Shown one piece after another: positions 23,986 through 36,205 of a stretch of 64,000 bases of DNA. The notes below the pieces were generated by a model. That model ran no database searches. It had not been told where the DNA came from and was given only the letters and a program-made list of their open reading frames with translations. The stretch is from Nymphalis io. Its lineage: Eukaryota > Arthropoda > Insecta > Lepidoptera > Nymphalidae. The translations under genes were made by a program, and so were the position numbers. Within the stretch, counting starts at the first letter, position 1, and every line of letters begins with the position of its first letter. The stretch spans positions 13,164,501-13,228,500 of the forward strand of contig NC_065900.1 in the NCBI RefSeq assembly GCF_905147045.1, in the 5' to 3' direction.

Positions 23986-26900
23986 ATGGTATCCCTCCGA
24001 GTAATGGTACGTCTGAATTTAATTATATATATATATTAACACGAACATCAACATCATCGCACATTTTTTAGCATTTTTAATAATTAATTAGAAATTTAAA
24101 TAACTCATTTAAGAGAATAATGTAGTACTCTTATAAAAGAAAAATCGTTTCAATGATGTACGCAATATAAGCGCTTTTTTTTTCGTTCTCGACACTGGTA
24201 TTTATTAAAACTGTTATTTGTTTATCAGTTGATGTGATGTTTGCAATAAAACTAGGAGACATACAGTATTTGATGAAACCGTGCAACCCTTTCATATCTC
24301 GGGATGAAAAGTATCTTATCTCTCCGGGATCCGAGAGATCTCCTGTCCAATAAATTTAAGTTACCAAGTAGTGGCCGCATGATCTAGACACAGTTTGACA
24401 GTAGTTAATTTTGAACGTCGTTATCATTTAATATAAAAATATAAATTTCATTCAATATAACTTACATTGTTTTAATTTTAGTAATACAAATTTAAAAAAA
24501 TCGCTATACGACTCGCGCGCCACCTATTTCACACTGACGTTAAAAGTGCCACAACTGATAATGATACTGCAAATACATTTGAATCGGAATAATTTAAATC
24601 GAATATTTAAAGGGAACTGTTTAAAAAATACAAAAATATCAAAGTAAACTTCTCATTGTCAAATATATCATAATTATAAAATTACTAGTCTTTAGTTTTG
24701 TTTAGGGGAAGGAGGTCAGGTAAAAAGAACAGCCTTTGTCCTTTCTTAGGGTTTCTCATATCTTCATCTTCATACCAAGTTTCATTAAAATTGATACAGT
24801 GGTATATCCGTAAAGGTGTAATACACGTACAGAGTTCCTTTCGCTTTTATAATATTAGTATAAATGTACAAAAGAAGTTTCCATGTTTGAATATGTTCAT
24901 GAGACTTATCCTAAATTATTTCATACGGGCAGATTATTCACTCTACTTATACACTTTTCAAATAAAAAATGTGCGGTACATGCAATTCTGCCATATAAAA
25001 TCCGGCTGGTATAATTTATAAAATAAATAAACCAAGTCACGCAGTTGTAAAATAAAATATATGTGAATATAATGTAGTATTGTCGTTTAACAACATAAAG
25101 CTTCCCGCTCAGAGAATAGAATTATTATCATTTAAGTTTACATTGAGTAAAACGTAAACACATGTCCGGTATATTTAGTATCTATTAATTGAATATTTTG
25201 ATAAATTTGACCTTTATTTATATAATTCATAAAACACCTAATAAAAATATCGCGATCGAAAGTATCTTCGAATATCTGTCATTTCGACATTGGCCGTGTT
25301 TCTCGGTTATCCCAGTTCTGCTGAGAACAATGCGGCGGCGCGCAATGTGTGTGAATGTATGAAGGCATACTGTTACACGGGAAAAACGAAAACAGCGCGA
25401 TTTCATTGTTACATAACGCTTAGTTCGTACTTACATTTGTATAATGTAGCGAATATGTTTGTAAAACTGGGCTTATTAGGTCAGTCGGTCGAACGATTAC
25501 AGACGCTAAAGTTTTTCATTCAGTAGACTTATACGAAATGAGTAATATATTTTTGATATCATCAGAAGTGACAATATCAATCAAAACGTCATTTTTAACG
25601 AGTAGTAATAATGTTTGCTAAAGGTGAAGAACGGTGACGCCGTAGTGAGCACAGAATGTTGCGTTAAATATTGACGCCAGTTTTATCTTTATAAAAATGG
25701 CGTCTGTTCCTTGTGTTAGAATAAAATATATATTCCCGACGAAGCATAGACAAAAATGTTTTTAAGGTAACGTAAAAAATTGCATCAATGTAAAAGCAAT
25801 TGTCATTGGAAATTATTAATAAAAAAACGACAAAATTCGTCGCTCGCGAGGCTCAGATGCAATGTATGAATTACCCTCGGTCAAGAATATTACCGACGGT
25901 GTCGAGATTCCGAGTTCACGATTCTTCGACTGTGACCCGTCTATGGCTGTCTTATTAAAACGCTTTCGCCTAGTAAACAGATGAACTCCTAGATCGGCTA
26001 GATACCACAATTCGGTTTTCTTTGACATAGTATCGAAGACCGTCAAAGGCCGTCAACACACGCCATAAGTGTTGCGTCAGATACCGCAGCGTTACGTCAC
26101 ACGATGCGATATGGATGCTCAAGTGACGATCGTAGTACTAAAGAAGCACCTTTTCAACTTTTACTTCGGATATAATTTATTTTTAGGAGACTTTTAGGTC
26201 GGTTAGGTTCGCGTGGACTTGGAAATTAGAATAACTCTTTGACTGACCCTAAGAACCTTTAACTTTTCGAGAAAACATACCGACAAAGACGTTGTAATCT
26301 AGTCCTATGTGTCAGTATATACAAATGAATCAGGTAATCGATTAATATCTATACCACATTACCAGGGTCTCTGACCTGACCTAACATTGCATAATGATTA
26401 AATATATAAACCGTAACCGTACCGTAACAGCCTGTGAATGTCCCACTGCTGGGCTAAAGGCCTCCTCTCCTCTTTTTGAGGAGAAGGTTTGGAGCTTATT
26501 CCACCACGCTGCTCCAATGCGGGTTGGTAGAAATAATATAAGTTAAACATAATTATAGATAAACATAAGTTGTTAATAAATTTGATAGTATTGTTTATTT
26601 TCTCATTAATTTTATATTTTTAATTGTTTTACGATACAAATAAGATTTGGTTTCCCATTTCAGCGGTCCACTCGTCCGTAACATAAATGTAGTTTTACAC
26701 TCTCGTTAATTAAAAGCCATTCGTTTGATTGGAGACTCTTTTGACGGACCGTACGGTTGTTCGTAACGGTGACGTTTAGATGGAAACTTGAAATTAATTT
26801 TCGTCTGGCCATGAACTTGCCTTTATATGATAAAAATATGAAATTAAAAATACATTTTTACGGGCTAAAATTATCCATATAATAAATATACTATATTATG

Positions 26901-29900
26901 CTTTTTGCGAAGAGCTTTTCGAAAAGGTAATAAAAAAAGTAAAGATAAACAACAATATTACGATAACTATTCCAGTATTTCCACACGTAAATTTATACAA
27001 ATTCAAGTATGCCAAAACCATTAGAATAGCGAGTAGAAAGTGCGAAGAAGGTCAAGGCCGATATACTTCCGCGCTGTGACGCAACCACCGTGCGCATCTC
27101 GCACGCGTCTAGATACCGTGGAAATTTGACGTGAACAACAAGCAACAGCAATGGGCCAAATAACTATAATTTGACTAGGTTTTTATAGTTGTAGTAAATG
27201 ACCAGACAGCTCATAAGTGTTCATTTGGAAACGAATTTGATTATTATTATAATAATACGATAATCACAAACTCAGTTTCTTTTAAAACTTATATACTGCA
27301 TACTTGATCAGTTCGTTTAACGTTTTAATCCAAATTCCATCAAACTAAACTTGAACTGTGGCCAAATATCGACTAAATTAAAGTCTTTGCTGGATTCTGA
27401 TTCAGACCGCGGCGCAGCCGTGTCCAATACACTCGTGACCGGATTGTCAATGCCCGTTCTGTTTGTAGGAATGGTATCAGGGTTGTTCATCTCGTATCTG
27501 CAACTAACATAACAATACACTTTGTCCCACTGTTAATAATTCAATCAACAGTGTAAGCCGTCAAATATAATTCGGTGATTTGAAAACTTGTATAAGATTT
27601 GGAATCAAACGCTTTGAAATTTGAAATAATTTACTCGCGCGACAACAATAGCTGTTTGTTTTGTGAACCGATTAATATCTACAACTCAAATTAAATTAGT
27701 AAGAGAATATACAATGTTTACATTCTTTTGTTTTAAGTACTAGCTCATTCATTACGAAGGCGAGTTTTCCCAGTATTCAGAGTTTAAAAAATGTGACAGC
27801 GTCGTGATTCAATAAAACAACGATTACTATCAATCTGTCTATACTGTCATCGTGTGCCGGCATTGTACTCGCTGCTACCTCGATGTGCTCTCTAAAGCAG
27901 TGAAATCGCTTCACTAATAGTACTATGATTAGCAAGTGAGAACGTTTAGGTTTTGCGGCCGATAAAGCGTCGTTGAAGGCAAACGAGCGAAATGCATGGA
28001 TATCATATATAGATCAGCCAGAGCTCATAAATCATTTTAAATTATTATGAAATGAGTAAAAATAATATAACAAGTAAAATCATACATACTCGCAAATAAA
28101 ATATGAAATAAACAAGCGTCACTAAATACAATTATAAATTGGACGAGACGTTTTAAATTGTTTAAATCAACTCCTGTTATTATCTAAATTCCAATCCCTT
28201 TAAATACTTATTCACTTAAATAAAATATTATAATTAAATTAGAATCTGTTATAATTTGTTCATAAAATCACATTACACAACATTAGGCTCTAGCATGCTT
28301 ATATATTATTATATTTCAAATGTAAAATGTGTATTCAAATATTACCTTTTACGCAATACTTTTTACCTCCACTTAATCTCGTGCGCGAAAGTTCCTTAAG
28401 CTTGTGACGATCATCAAGCGACGTGATTCTTCGTATACAATAACTCGTGAAGGAAATCTGCAGAGTCGGTCATAGTTCACACTCTTAATTCATTATACAA
28501 GTCAACATTCAAAAAAATATACTAGCTACATTGCTGGTTTGCCATTGGCTTTTAATGATAATGAATAAAAAACCAACAAATGCATAGCGTCCAAATTACA
28601 AACGGCATAGTCTTGCTAGCGCCACTTTTACTTCCGCTGTCCGACTGCGCGCACTCACGCTATGTCCGTTATGTCACATCAAATATTTGTATTATGGCCT
28701 TTTCCAAGACGTATATGATAAAAGACATAATAAAGTTACAGATGTTACTGTTATTGTGACATAAATTTTCTATTTTAGTTTTTTTAAACAAATGTAGTAC
28801 ATTTGTAAAAAAAAACTAAAATAAAATACAATTACGATTAATATTACATATATAAATGAATTGGAAGTGATGAGACTTAATATAAACGCACGTAAACATT
28901 TCCAACCCAAACTGACTTATCTTCTGTCACATGTAGAAATTATTCTCTTTCTCTATATGACTATATAGATTTCGTAATGATATTCGTGCTAATGTACATG
29001 TTCTTATATAAAAAAGCAATTATTTACTCAATACAGTCTCTACAATAGAATTCTGATGTCGACTTAAGCAACCTTTGAGACAGATTTCTGAGCTAGTTCT
29101 GACGTAACGCGAGGAAACGGGAAATCGTTCACCTTTCCATTCATCTTTGATATTGGAAAGTGTCAGGGTGCATTGTGCGGGTTCCGCGACACATTCGACG
29201 TCGCTTCCGTTAATACGCCTTTGTACGTCGAATTCGTTGATCGTGAGAAACTAATAAAAATACTAAAATTGATCATTAACTTCGTCTTTGTTTTCGCATT
29301 ACCTTTAATTATAGATTATAAACGATTCTCACCAGGGATAATAGTTTTGCGTCTAACGTCTGCGTAAGCGGATAAAAAAGAGAAACATTTTGTGTAAACC
29401 TTACTTTCACATTAATCACATTCACTAATCAATTCTTGCATTTCTGCCTCGGTGTCTGTAATTTCTGAATTATTTTGTGGCAACTAAAGTTTTAGAAACG
29501 TATTTTCGCATCCCTTTTCTTAAATTTATTTTACTTTATTGTAAATGGCTACCTTCGCCTTTAATCACTGGCATCTCGAGAAATATAAACCCGCCCTTAC
29601 ACCATCTATGTTCCGCCAACCATGAGATTTAATATTTTTATATCCGGTGTGCCTGTAATTACACTGGCTCACTCACCCTTCAAACCGGAACACAACAAAC
29701 GACTTACGACAAATAAATATTTCCCGCTTTTGTTAAATTACATATTAAACATTCACCAAAGACTACTGTTTATGCTCTTAAACAATTCTTATTGCAAACT
29801 ACAATGTTTTCAATAACGGCAAAACAGTATAGAACTAATTCTAACAGTTAAAGTAATAGTATAATTTGAATAGCAGTTGATTACACGTTTAAAAGCAACA

Positions 29901-32900
29901 ATGTTATCGCTTCGTTCCGCTTCCAGAGATGTCTTGTTCGTAAATAAATAAAGCGGTGTTGCGAATTCGATTTGCACAATTTGGAACAATACCGCGTCTT
30001 GCATGTGCCTCCCAAGTTCCCGTGAGACTAAATGGCTCTTTGATGTGCTTATCTCTCATCTAATTTGCATAACATCTCTGTTTAAGAAAACGCCCTTGAT
30101 TAATTTCGGGATGTCCATCGGACAACAACAGTTACGCCTACTCATTTGAATAACTAAGTGAATTTTGGAATTGTAACTTTTAGAAATTGGAAGTTTTGAA
30201 ATCGGAAACTTATTGATATTATTAAATTTACTCTGAAATAGTAAGTATAAATGTGAACTTGTTGTTATTGCATCAAAATTAAAACTGCTCGGTTAAATAA
30301 AAATGAGGTAGCTACCTTAAATACCATACTAATTATGAGGTCTGAGAGTGCGGTCGATGACTAGCAACGAACATAATGTACTCGAACCGTAATGTACTAA
30401 GCTGTGGCTTGTTACATAAGTAATGGTGCTCGCGTGAACTATACATCGTCATCAAATAAGAGACCCGACACTGACAGTCGCCAGTAAGTTACCGAGGACT
30501 GTTGGACAATCTCGTTGACGACAAACATTTAATAATATAGACATAGTTTCCATACATTATTTCGAACAAATACAATCGTATACTTCGATAGCGCCCAGTA
30601 TACGAATCAGTCAGTATAAATTCAATTTTATGAAAAACTTACCCTTTCAAAGTAGATACAAAGTTTAGTATTCCAGTGCCATACTAATAGCGTCATGCTT
30701 AAGATAGTGTCAGTAATGTAGCCAAAAGCAACACCATCGAGAATTGTCGAGACGCGACCGGCTATTTAAATTTGCATTCTATAATGACAGCGCTTTGTTT
30801 TAACAAAGTCCTGTAACCACAGTCTGTTTTGACATCTTTACTTTTGTGTCGTGGTATAACCTCCCAAACATGGTATATTCCTTATGTTTATTATTTCATA
30901 AACAAAATTTTGGTTTGGTATTTGCTTTTTGTTGATTTTTACTCATGTACAAGATCATATAGGTGATTAAGCTTGGAGTTAGTATTTGATTTCAATAAAT
31001 ATAATCTATAAAAATAATCTACTGATATTTTTGCTTAATCTTCTCCTGTGGTAGCTTGACTTTTCATTTATCGCCGAAAAATTTAAAATTGCCTTGTAGA
31101 ACTTATGAACCTAAAGAATATGTGTTGATTTCATTTGTTTTGACGTAATTACAACTATAAATGTCATATTTTCTTAGTAAATACAGTAACCATGAGTAAG
31201 AATTAATCAACTATATGTTTTTGCCCCTACATTATGCAAGTATGCAAAAAAGGGTTATGAGCTTAGCCACTGATACGAATTTAATCGTTTTATAATGAAA
31301 GCTCTAATGTATCCAGAACGAGCTGAACTTGCGTTGTTTTACTTTAAAAAAAACACTAACTGTGAATGTCTTTTGTTTAAACGCAAAGCATAAAATGAGC
31401 TCAGATTATTAATGTTCATTCAATTCAGATGAAAACATTTAGACTTGTATTTTATGTATAAAAAGAGAAAGACGCCTAGCAATTTACAAATACACAATGC
31501 TTATATTTTGCTAGCTAACTACAATCCGTGGTTTCACTTGAATCTTTTTATTCTTGGTTATATCTTAACAACTTAGCTTATCTAACAAACGATCGAAATT
31601 CAATTGTGCACCATTAGCCGCGTGTATACTGTTTGCGGTGATAATATTAATCTTGAAAACAAACCCTCCGTCATGAGACTAATATATGTACTACGACACT
31701 TCATCGCAGGTTGGATACAAGCCTTATTAAACTACAACTCGATAAATTACTTTTAATACAATTAATGCAGCCTTACTTTCATAAATAATGTATGAAAAAC
31801 AACTATACACGTTGTTTTATTCGAAACCATCTATTGGATGCGAGAAAGCGGCGTCTCCTCACGAGCCTTACGTCAGATGACTACAAAGTACATTTAATAA
31901 GGAGAAATAGATGATTTTGAAGTAAATCACCCATTTCACCAATCTCTTCTCTTATTTATCTCCGCTTACGGCAGTTTGAATCCAAATTTATTTTTTATAC
32001 GTTATTTAAAACAAACGATGTTCTTAAGCAGTTTGTAAATATACTATAAGTAAAATTCCTTCAAAAAATTGATTGGCCTTTGTGCTCGTTGCTAATACTC
32101 AATGTAGAATTTAAAGCATTTTATTATAATTAAGTACTGCTTTATTATGCAATTTAGTAAAACATTCCAATAGCTTTTGTTTTTTTCCAAAAACCTTACT
32201 TATTAAGGAAATTATAAACTATGACTCGACATTATTAAACTGATGTAAATAAGCAGTTTCTATATTTAAATCAGTGATTAGAACCTCAATTAGGTTGCTT
32301 CGAAACGCGGTTACGTAACTAAGAATGTTGCAGTATTCGGGTAAGAAATAAGTCTAGTCCGCCGTATTTATATACCACTTAAACATCAATCAACAAACAA
32401 ACAAACAATCCTGAAAACCTTTTTTATAAAATGTTGACTGGTTGAATATTTTTAAATTATATCGATTACCACCCGCTCGTTAGAGAGGGACAGTTGTTAG
32501 GTACCCTATATATTTCATGATGATTGATTGCGTAGCTTAGACGCGAAAGTGTAAAAAAACAAATTAATATACAGGCAAGCTTACTTTTATAATATTAGTA
32601 AGGATGTCGTCCTATTAAAAATCATATTACCCTTATTTTTTTGAAAAACGCTAATATTAATAAACATAGGCGTGGGTAAAAAATTGTGAACGAAAATAAA
32701 CTTTATGATCAGGACCAGTGATTGTAAAGGCTGTTTGAACGTACCCATTTAATAAATATATTTCACACTTGAAGAGAATAGATTTGACGAGCCGTTTGGC
32801 GTGGTTGGTAGGTACCTGCCTTTCACGCCGAAGGTTGTGGGTTCGATTCCCACCCAGGACAGACATTTGTGTGCATGAACATGTCTGTTTGTCCTGAGTC

Positions 32901-35296
32901 TGGGTGTAATTATCTATATAAGTATGTATTTACAAAAGAAAAGTAGTATATGTAGTATATCAGTTGTCTGGTTTCCATGGCACAAGCTCTGCTTAATTTG
33001 GGATCAGATGGCCGTGTGTGAATAAAGTCCCAGGATATTATTATTATTATTATTGATTGCCGTATTGGTGATAATGGATATGATTATATTTTTAATATAT
33101 CATTTTTATAATGCCTTCGTCTTCTAAATTCTAACATGTATGGTCACTTTTTCAGCTGCTGGGAGTCATGATGGCGGTAACGTTGGCGGCAGGCACACCG
33201 CGCAAGCACGACAAGCGAGAAGGTAAGCGTAAAATACTTACTTATCAACCAAGAACTGTTACGTAATAATTGAGATGACGTAGAGGCTCTGCCCTGTGCA
33301 GTCACCCTCGTGTACCTGACAAACAGACTTCTAAAACCCTATTTGAATAAATGTGATTTGATTTTATAAACACCGTCATCATCTAAGTGTAATGGTATAA
33401 ACTGAGAACATAAAACGAAAATCAATTTAAGCATCTATTCCTTTATTTGCAGCTCCGCTAAGCTCTTCTTATGGGCCACCCTCCAGTGGTGGTGGTGGAG
33501 GCGGCGGCGGTGGCAGCTACAGACCTTCTTCGAACTATGGTGCGCCTCGACCTCGACCACCGTCAAGACCATCGAGCAGCTACGGTGCACCGTCCAAATC
33601 GTATGGACCACCCTCATCAAGCTATGGTGTTCCTAGACCACCGTCAACTAGCTACGGTGTTCCAACTGGTCCCTCCAGTTCCTATGGAGCACCTAAAGGT
33701 TCCGGCTCGTTTGGTGGATCAAGCTCTTTCGGTGGCTCCGGATCATTCGGTGGTTCTAAGCCATCCAGCTCATACGGTGTTCCATCCAGCTCTTATGGTG
33801 CTCCATCTTCAGGTGGCTCATTTGGCTCAGGTTCCTTTATCTCAGGAGGTGGTTCCTATAGTTCAGGTGGTGGTATTTCCTCTTCCTATGGCGTACCATC
33901 TGGAGGCTCACACGGAGGATCAGGTGGTGGCATATCCTCTTCCTACGGTGTACCATCTGGAAGCTCACACGGAGGTTCTGGAGGTGGCATTTCTTCCTCT
34001 TATGGTGTACCATCTGGAGGCTCACACGGAGGATCACACGGAGGTTCTGGTGGTGGCATATCCTCTTCCTACGGTGTACCATCTGGTGGCTCTCATGGAG
34101 GTTCAGGAAGTAGCATTTCTTCCTCTTATGGTGTACCGTCCGGAGGCTCACATGGTGGATCAGGCGGCGGCATTTCTTCATCTTACGGTGTACCATCTGG
34201 TGGCTCCCACGGAGGTTCGGGAGGTGGAATTTCTTCCTCATATGGAGTACCATCCGGAGGCTCACATGGTGGATCAGGCGGCGGCATTTCTTCGTCTTAC
34301 GGTGTACCATCTGGTGGCTCCCACGGGGGTTCGGGAGGTGGGATTTCTTCCTCATATGGTGTACCGTCCGGAGGCTCACATGGTGGATCAGGCGGCGGCA
34401 TTTCTTCGTCTTACGGTGTACCATCTGGTGGATCCCACGGAAGTTCTGGAGGTGGAATTTCCTCCTCATATGGTGTACCGTCCGGAGGCTCACATGGTGG
34501 ATCAGGCGGCGGCATTTCTTCGTCTTACGGTGTACCATCTGGTGGATCCCACGGAGGTTCTGGAGGTGGAATTTCCTCCTCATATGGCGTACCGTCTGGA
34601 GGTTCCCACGGAGGATCAAGTGGTGGCATTTCTTCCTCTTATGGTGCACCAGCACCCTCAGATTCATACGGAGCCCCTGTTCCTTTGTCATCCTACGGCG
34701 CTCCATCAAGCGGTCAAGGCTTTGGTCATGGTGGCAGTTCTGGCTTTGGTAGTTCCGGATTTGGCAGCAGTGGTTTTGAAAGCAGCGGATTTGGCAGTAG
34801 TGGTCCATCAACCAGTTATGGAGCACCATCTAGCTCATATGGGGCTCCTGGCGGAGGTGGCTATAGCTCAGGAGGTTCTTCGGGAGGTCATAGTTCTGGT
34901 GGCTATTCCTCTGGCGGTCATGGCTCTGGTAGTAGTTTTGGCGGATCTGGTGGATATTCTGGAAGTTCTGGTGGATACAGTTCTGGAGGCTATTCTGGAA
35001 GCGGATCAGGTGGCTACTCATCTGGTGGCGGATCGGGTAGTTATTCCTCTGGAAGTTCAGGTGGTCACGGCTCAGGTGGATATTCATCAGGTGGTGGATC
35101 AGGTGGCTACTCATCCGGCGGTTCAGGTGGTCACGGTTCAGGTGGCTACTCCTCAGGCGGTCACAGTTCAGGTGGCTATTCTTCAGGTGGTTCAGGTGGC
35201 TACTCCTCAGGAGGTCACAGCTCCAGTGGCTATTCCAGCGGAGTACCAGCCACTATCAGCCAAGGCTACGATTCAAGCGGCGGCTATGTGTATTAA
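23986..35296 (+). CDS. Resilin-like Gly/Ser/Tyr-rich secreted cuticle protein
   Basis: Coding exons 23986-24006, 33156-33222 and 33453-35296 join in phase (0, then 1) to 643 residues. The first two encode a start in good context (CCAAGATGG), a signal peptide (MVSLRVMLLGVMMAVTLAA) and a dibasic HDKREAP stretch. The mature protein has four zones. Residues about 36-170 hold SYGAP/SYGVP/SYGPP motifs and SFGGSG runs. Residues 171-421 are about 13 units of a 19-residue repeat (ISSSYGVPSGGSHGGSGGG type). Residues 422-495 are mixed, and 496-643 are GGYSSGG/GGHSSGG repeats ending in GGYVY. SYGAP-type motifs are known from resilins, where tyrosines crosslink, so an extracellular elastic or cuticular role is inferred. 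No Rebers-Riddiford chitin-binding domain is visible. A silk-like or eggshell protein is the alternative. Confidence 0.85.
24735..24860. repeat. Dispersed repeat fragment, second type
   Basis: It contains CATACCAAGTTTCATTAAAA and ends GCTTTTATAATATTAGTATA, matching the 3' part of the repeat at 17900-18055. Confidence 0.4.
26423..26530 (-). mobile_element. SINE family A, truncated copy
   Basis: Only the tail half is present (CGTAACAGCCTGTGAATGTC to AATGCGGGTTGGTAG). The tRNA-like head is absent, so it is 5'-truncated with respect to the element. Confidence 0.75.
28771..28823. repeat. Near-perfect 26-bp inverted repeat
   Basis: Arms 28771-28796 (TATTTTAGTTTTTTTAAACA and on) and 28798-28823 pair over 26 positions with two adjacent mismatches and a single unpaired base between them. 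It lies in the long intron of the cuticle gene. It may be a small MITE remnant or a palindrome of replication-slippage origin. Confidence 0.7.
29641..29700 (-). mobile_element. Family B retroposon fragment
   Basis: TGCCTGTAATTACACTGGCT, CACTCACCCTTCAAACCGGA and ACACAAC match the middle of family B in reverse orientation. Nothing else of the element remains. Confidence 0.65.
32785..33054 (+). mobile_element. tRNA-derived SINE, family C
   Basis: The tRNA-like head spans about 32785-32862 with an A-box-like TGGTTGGTAGGTACC and a B-box GGTTCGATTCC. A tRNA-unrelated body with GTCTGGGTGTAATTATCT follows, and the end is CCCAGGATATTATTATTATT. A second copy with the same order is at 47586-47860. It sits about 100 bp before the signal-peptide exon. 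Confidence 0.8.
34141..34596 (+). repeat. Four tandem 114-bp higher-order repeats in the cuticle exon
   Basis: The phrase CGGAGGCTCACATGGTGGAT recurs at 34141, 34255, 34369 and 34483, exactly 114 bp apart. Each 114-bp block is two 57-bp (19-codon) units that differ from one another more than alternate units do. A fifth, diverged block starts at 34597. The length is a multiple of three, so gain or loss of a block keeps the frame. Confidence 0.9.
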
Positions 35297-35659
35297 GCAT
35301 TCGTCAACTCTGTTCAGCTGTGGATAGCGATCGATAATATTAGTCAACTGTCAGTCACCGATCCACGATGGCATCGCGGAAGCATGATCAGTATTAAGCA
35401 GTTACCAGGTTAAAAAAATTAGGTGTGAATTCTAAAGCTAAAACAATTGTTTGTGAGAATTTTTAATATATTATCCACGCCGTTTGGTAAAAGCCTCGTC
35501 TGCATCAAGCTGAGGTACATTTTATATTCACTCCATGACAAATTCTATTATTTTGTCCATCGCCGATTGGAAAGTATTTTTAAGTTGTATTTAATGTGTA
35601 ACAAAGAAATGTACAAATTAATTAAACCTTTAGTGTTTAAGTTAAATCATTTTATATAT

Positions 35660-35665
35660 AATAAA
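35660..35665 (+). terminator. Polyadenylation signal of the cuticle-protein gene
   Basis: AATAAA lies 364 bp after the TAA stop (35294-35296), and a GT-rich stretch (GAATGTTTGGTTTTC) follows within about 20 bases. It gives a 3' UTR of roughly 0.38 kb. Confidence 0.6.
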
Positions 35666-36089
35666 ATATGTAAATAATGAATGTTTGGTTTTCTTTAATA
35701 CTTTAACTTAAAATGTTGAAATATAAACAAACTAAAAAAAAAAACAAAACTATTAAAAATATACTTTTTGATAACCATCAAAATAACTTCGCATTAGCCT
35801 GACTCTGATTTAACTATCTGACTTTATTTAATACCAGGCAAACACACACTTGGTTAAATTGGCACACGCTTTAAACTATTCTTATTATTGATTACACATT
35901 GTTTAGTTGAAATCTATAGTATACTATAGTAAACGGAAAACCAAACGGTACCATGAGATCGAAGGTTTCAAACAAACATCTTAGTATTCGTAGATCGAAC
36001 ATTAAACACACAGCACTTCGATTACTTAAAAACATTATTTATCAATAGTACTAGTAATTAGTATTACTTTATAAATTTGAAAATGAGTT

Positions 36090-36205
36090 TGTTCATTTAT
36101 TTGATACGCTTTCATTACGGCTTAACTGCTCAACCAATCATCATGAAATTTTACATAGGTACACGTTGTGAGGCTTACAGAAAAGGACATAGGGTTCCAC
36201 TCAAC
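36090..36205 (+). repeat. Dispersed repeat fragment, first type, second copy
   Basis: GCTTAACTGCTCAACCAATC, ATCATGAAATTTTACATAGG and AAAAGGACATAGGGTTCC parallel the copy at 1-190 in order and orientation. Confidence 0.5.

Larger units (their letters stand above)
24007..33155 (+). other. 9.1-kb intron of the cuticle-protein gene
   Basis: It starts at GTACGT and ends at CTTTTTCAG. No exon of another gene is convincing inside it. It holds a family A SINE fragment (26423-26530), a family B fragment (29641-29700), a family C SINE (32785-33054), a near-perfect hairpin (28771-28823), and otherwise AT-rich sequence. A long first coding intron commonly harbours enhancers; no specific site could be recognised. 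Confidence 0.6.

Noticed and set aside
25290..25526. A 78-codon plus frame in the long cuticle-gene intron
   Set aside because: No recognisable motif, no ATG at its start, and no supporting splice sites.
32785..32862. tRNA-like sequence with A and B boxes
   Set aside because: It is the head of a SINE present twice in the window with the same attached body, not a stand-alone tRNA gene. The same applies to 42432-42504 and the family A heads.
34141..34596. Evenly spaced repeats that might suggest a CRISPR array
   Set aside because: They are coding tandem repeats without unique spacers, in an animal genome.
33837..34829. A 330-codon minus-strand frame rich in Arg, His and Lys
   Set aside because: Antisense shadow of the same repeats; no start context, no splice partners.
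33471..35327. A 618-codon plus-strand frame with Tyr-His-Leu and Glu-Ala-His repeats
   Set aside because: It is the wrong frame of the cuticle exon. Because repeat units are multiples of three and lack stops in this frame, it stays open. It lacks the signal peptide and splice continuity of the true frame.
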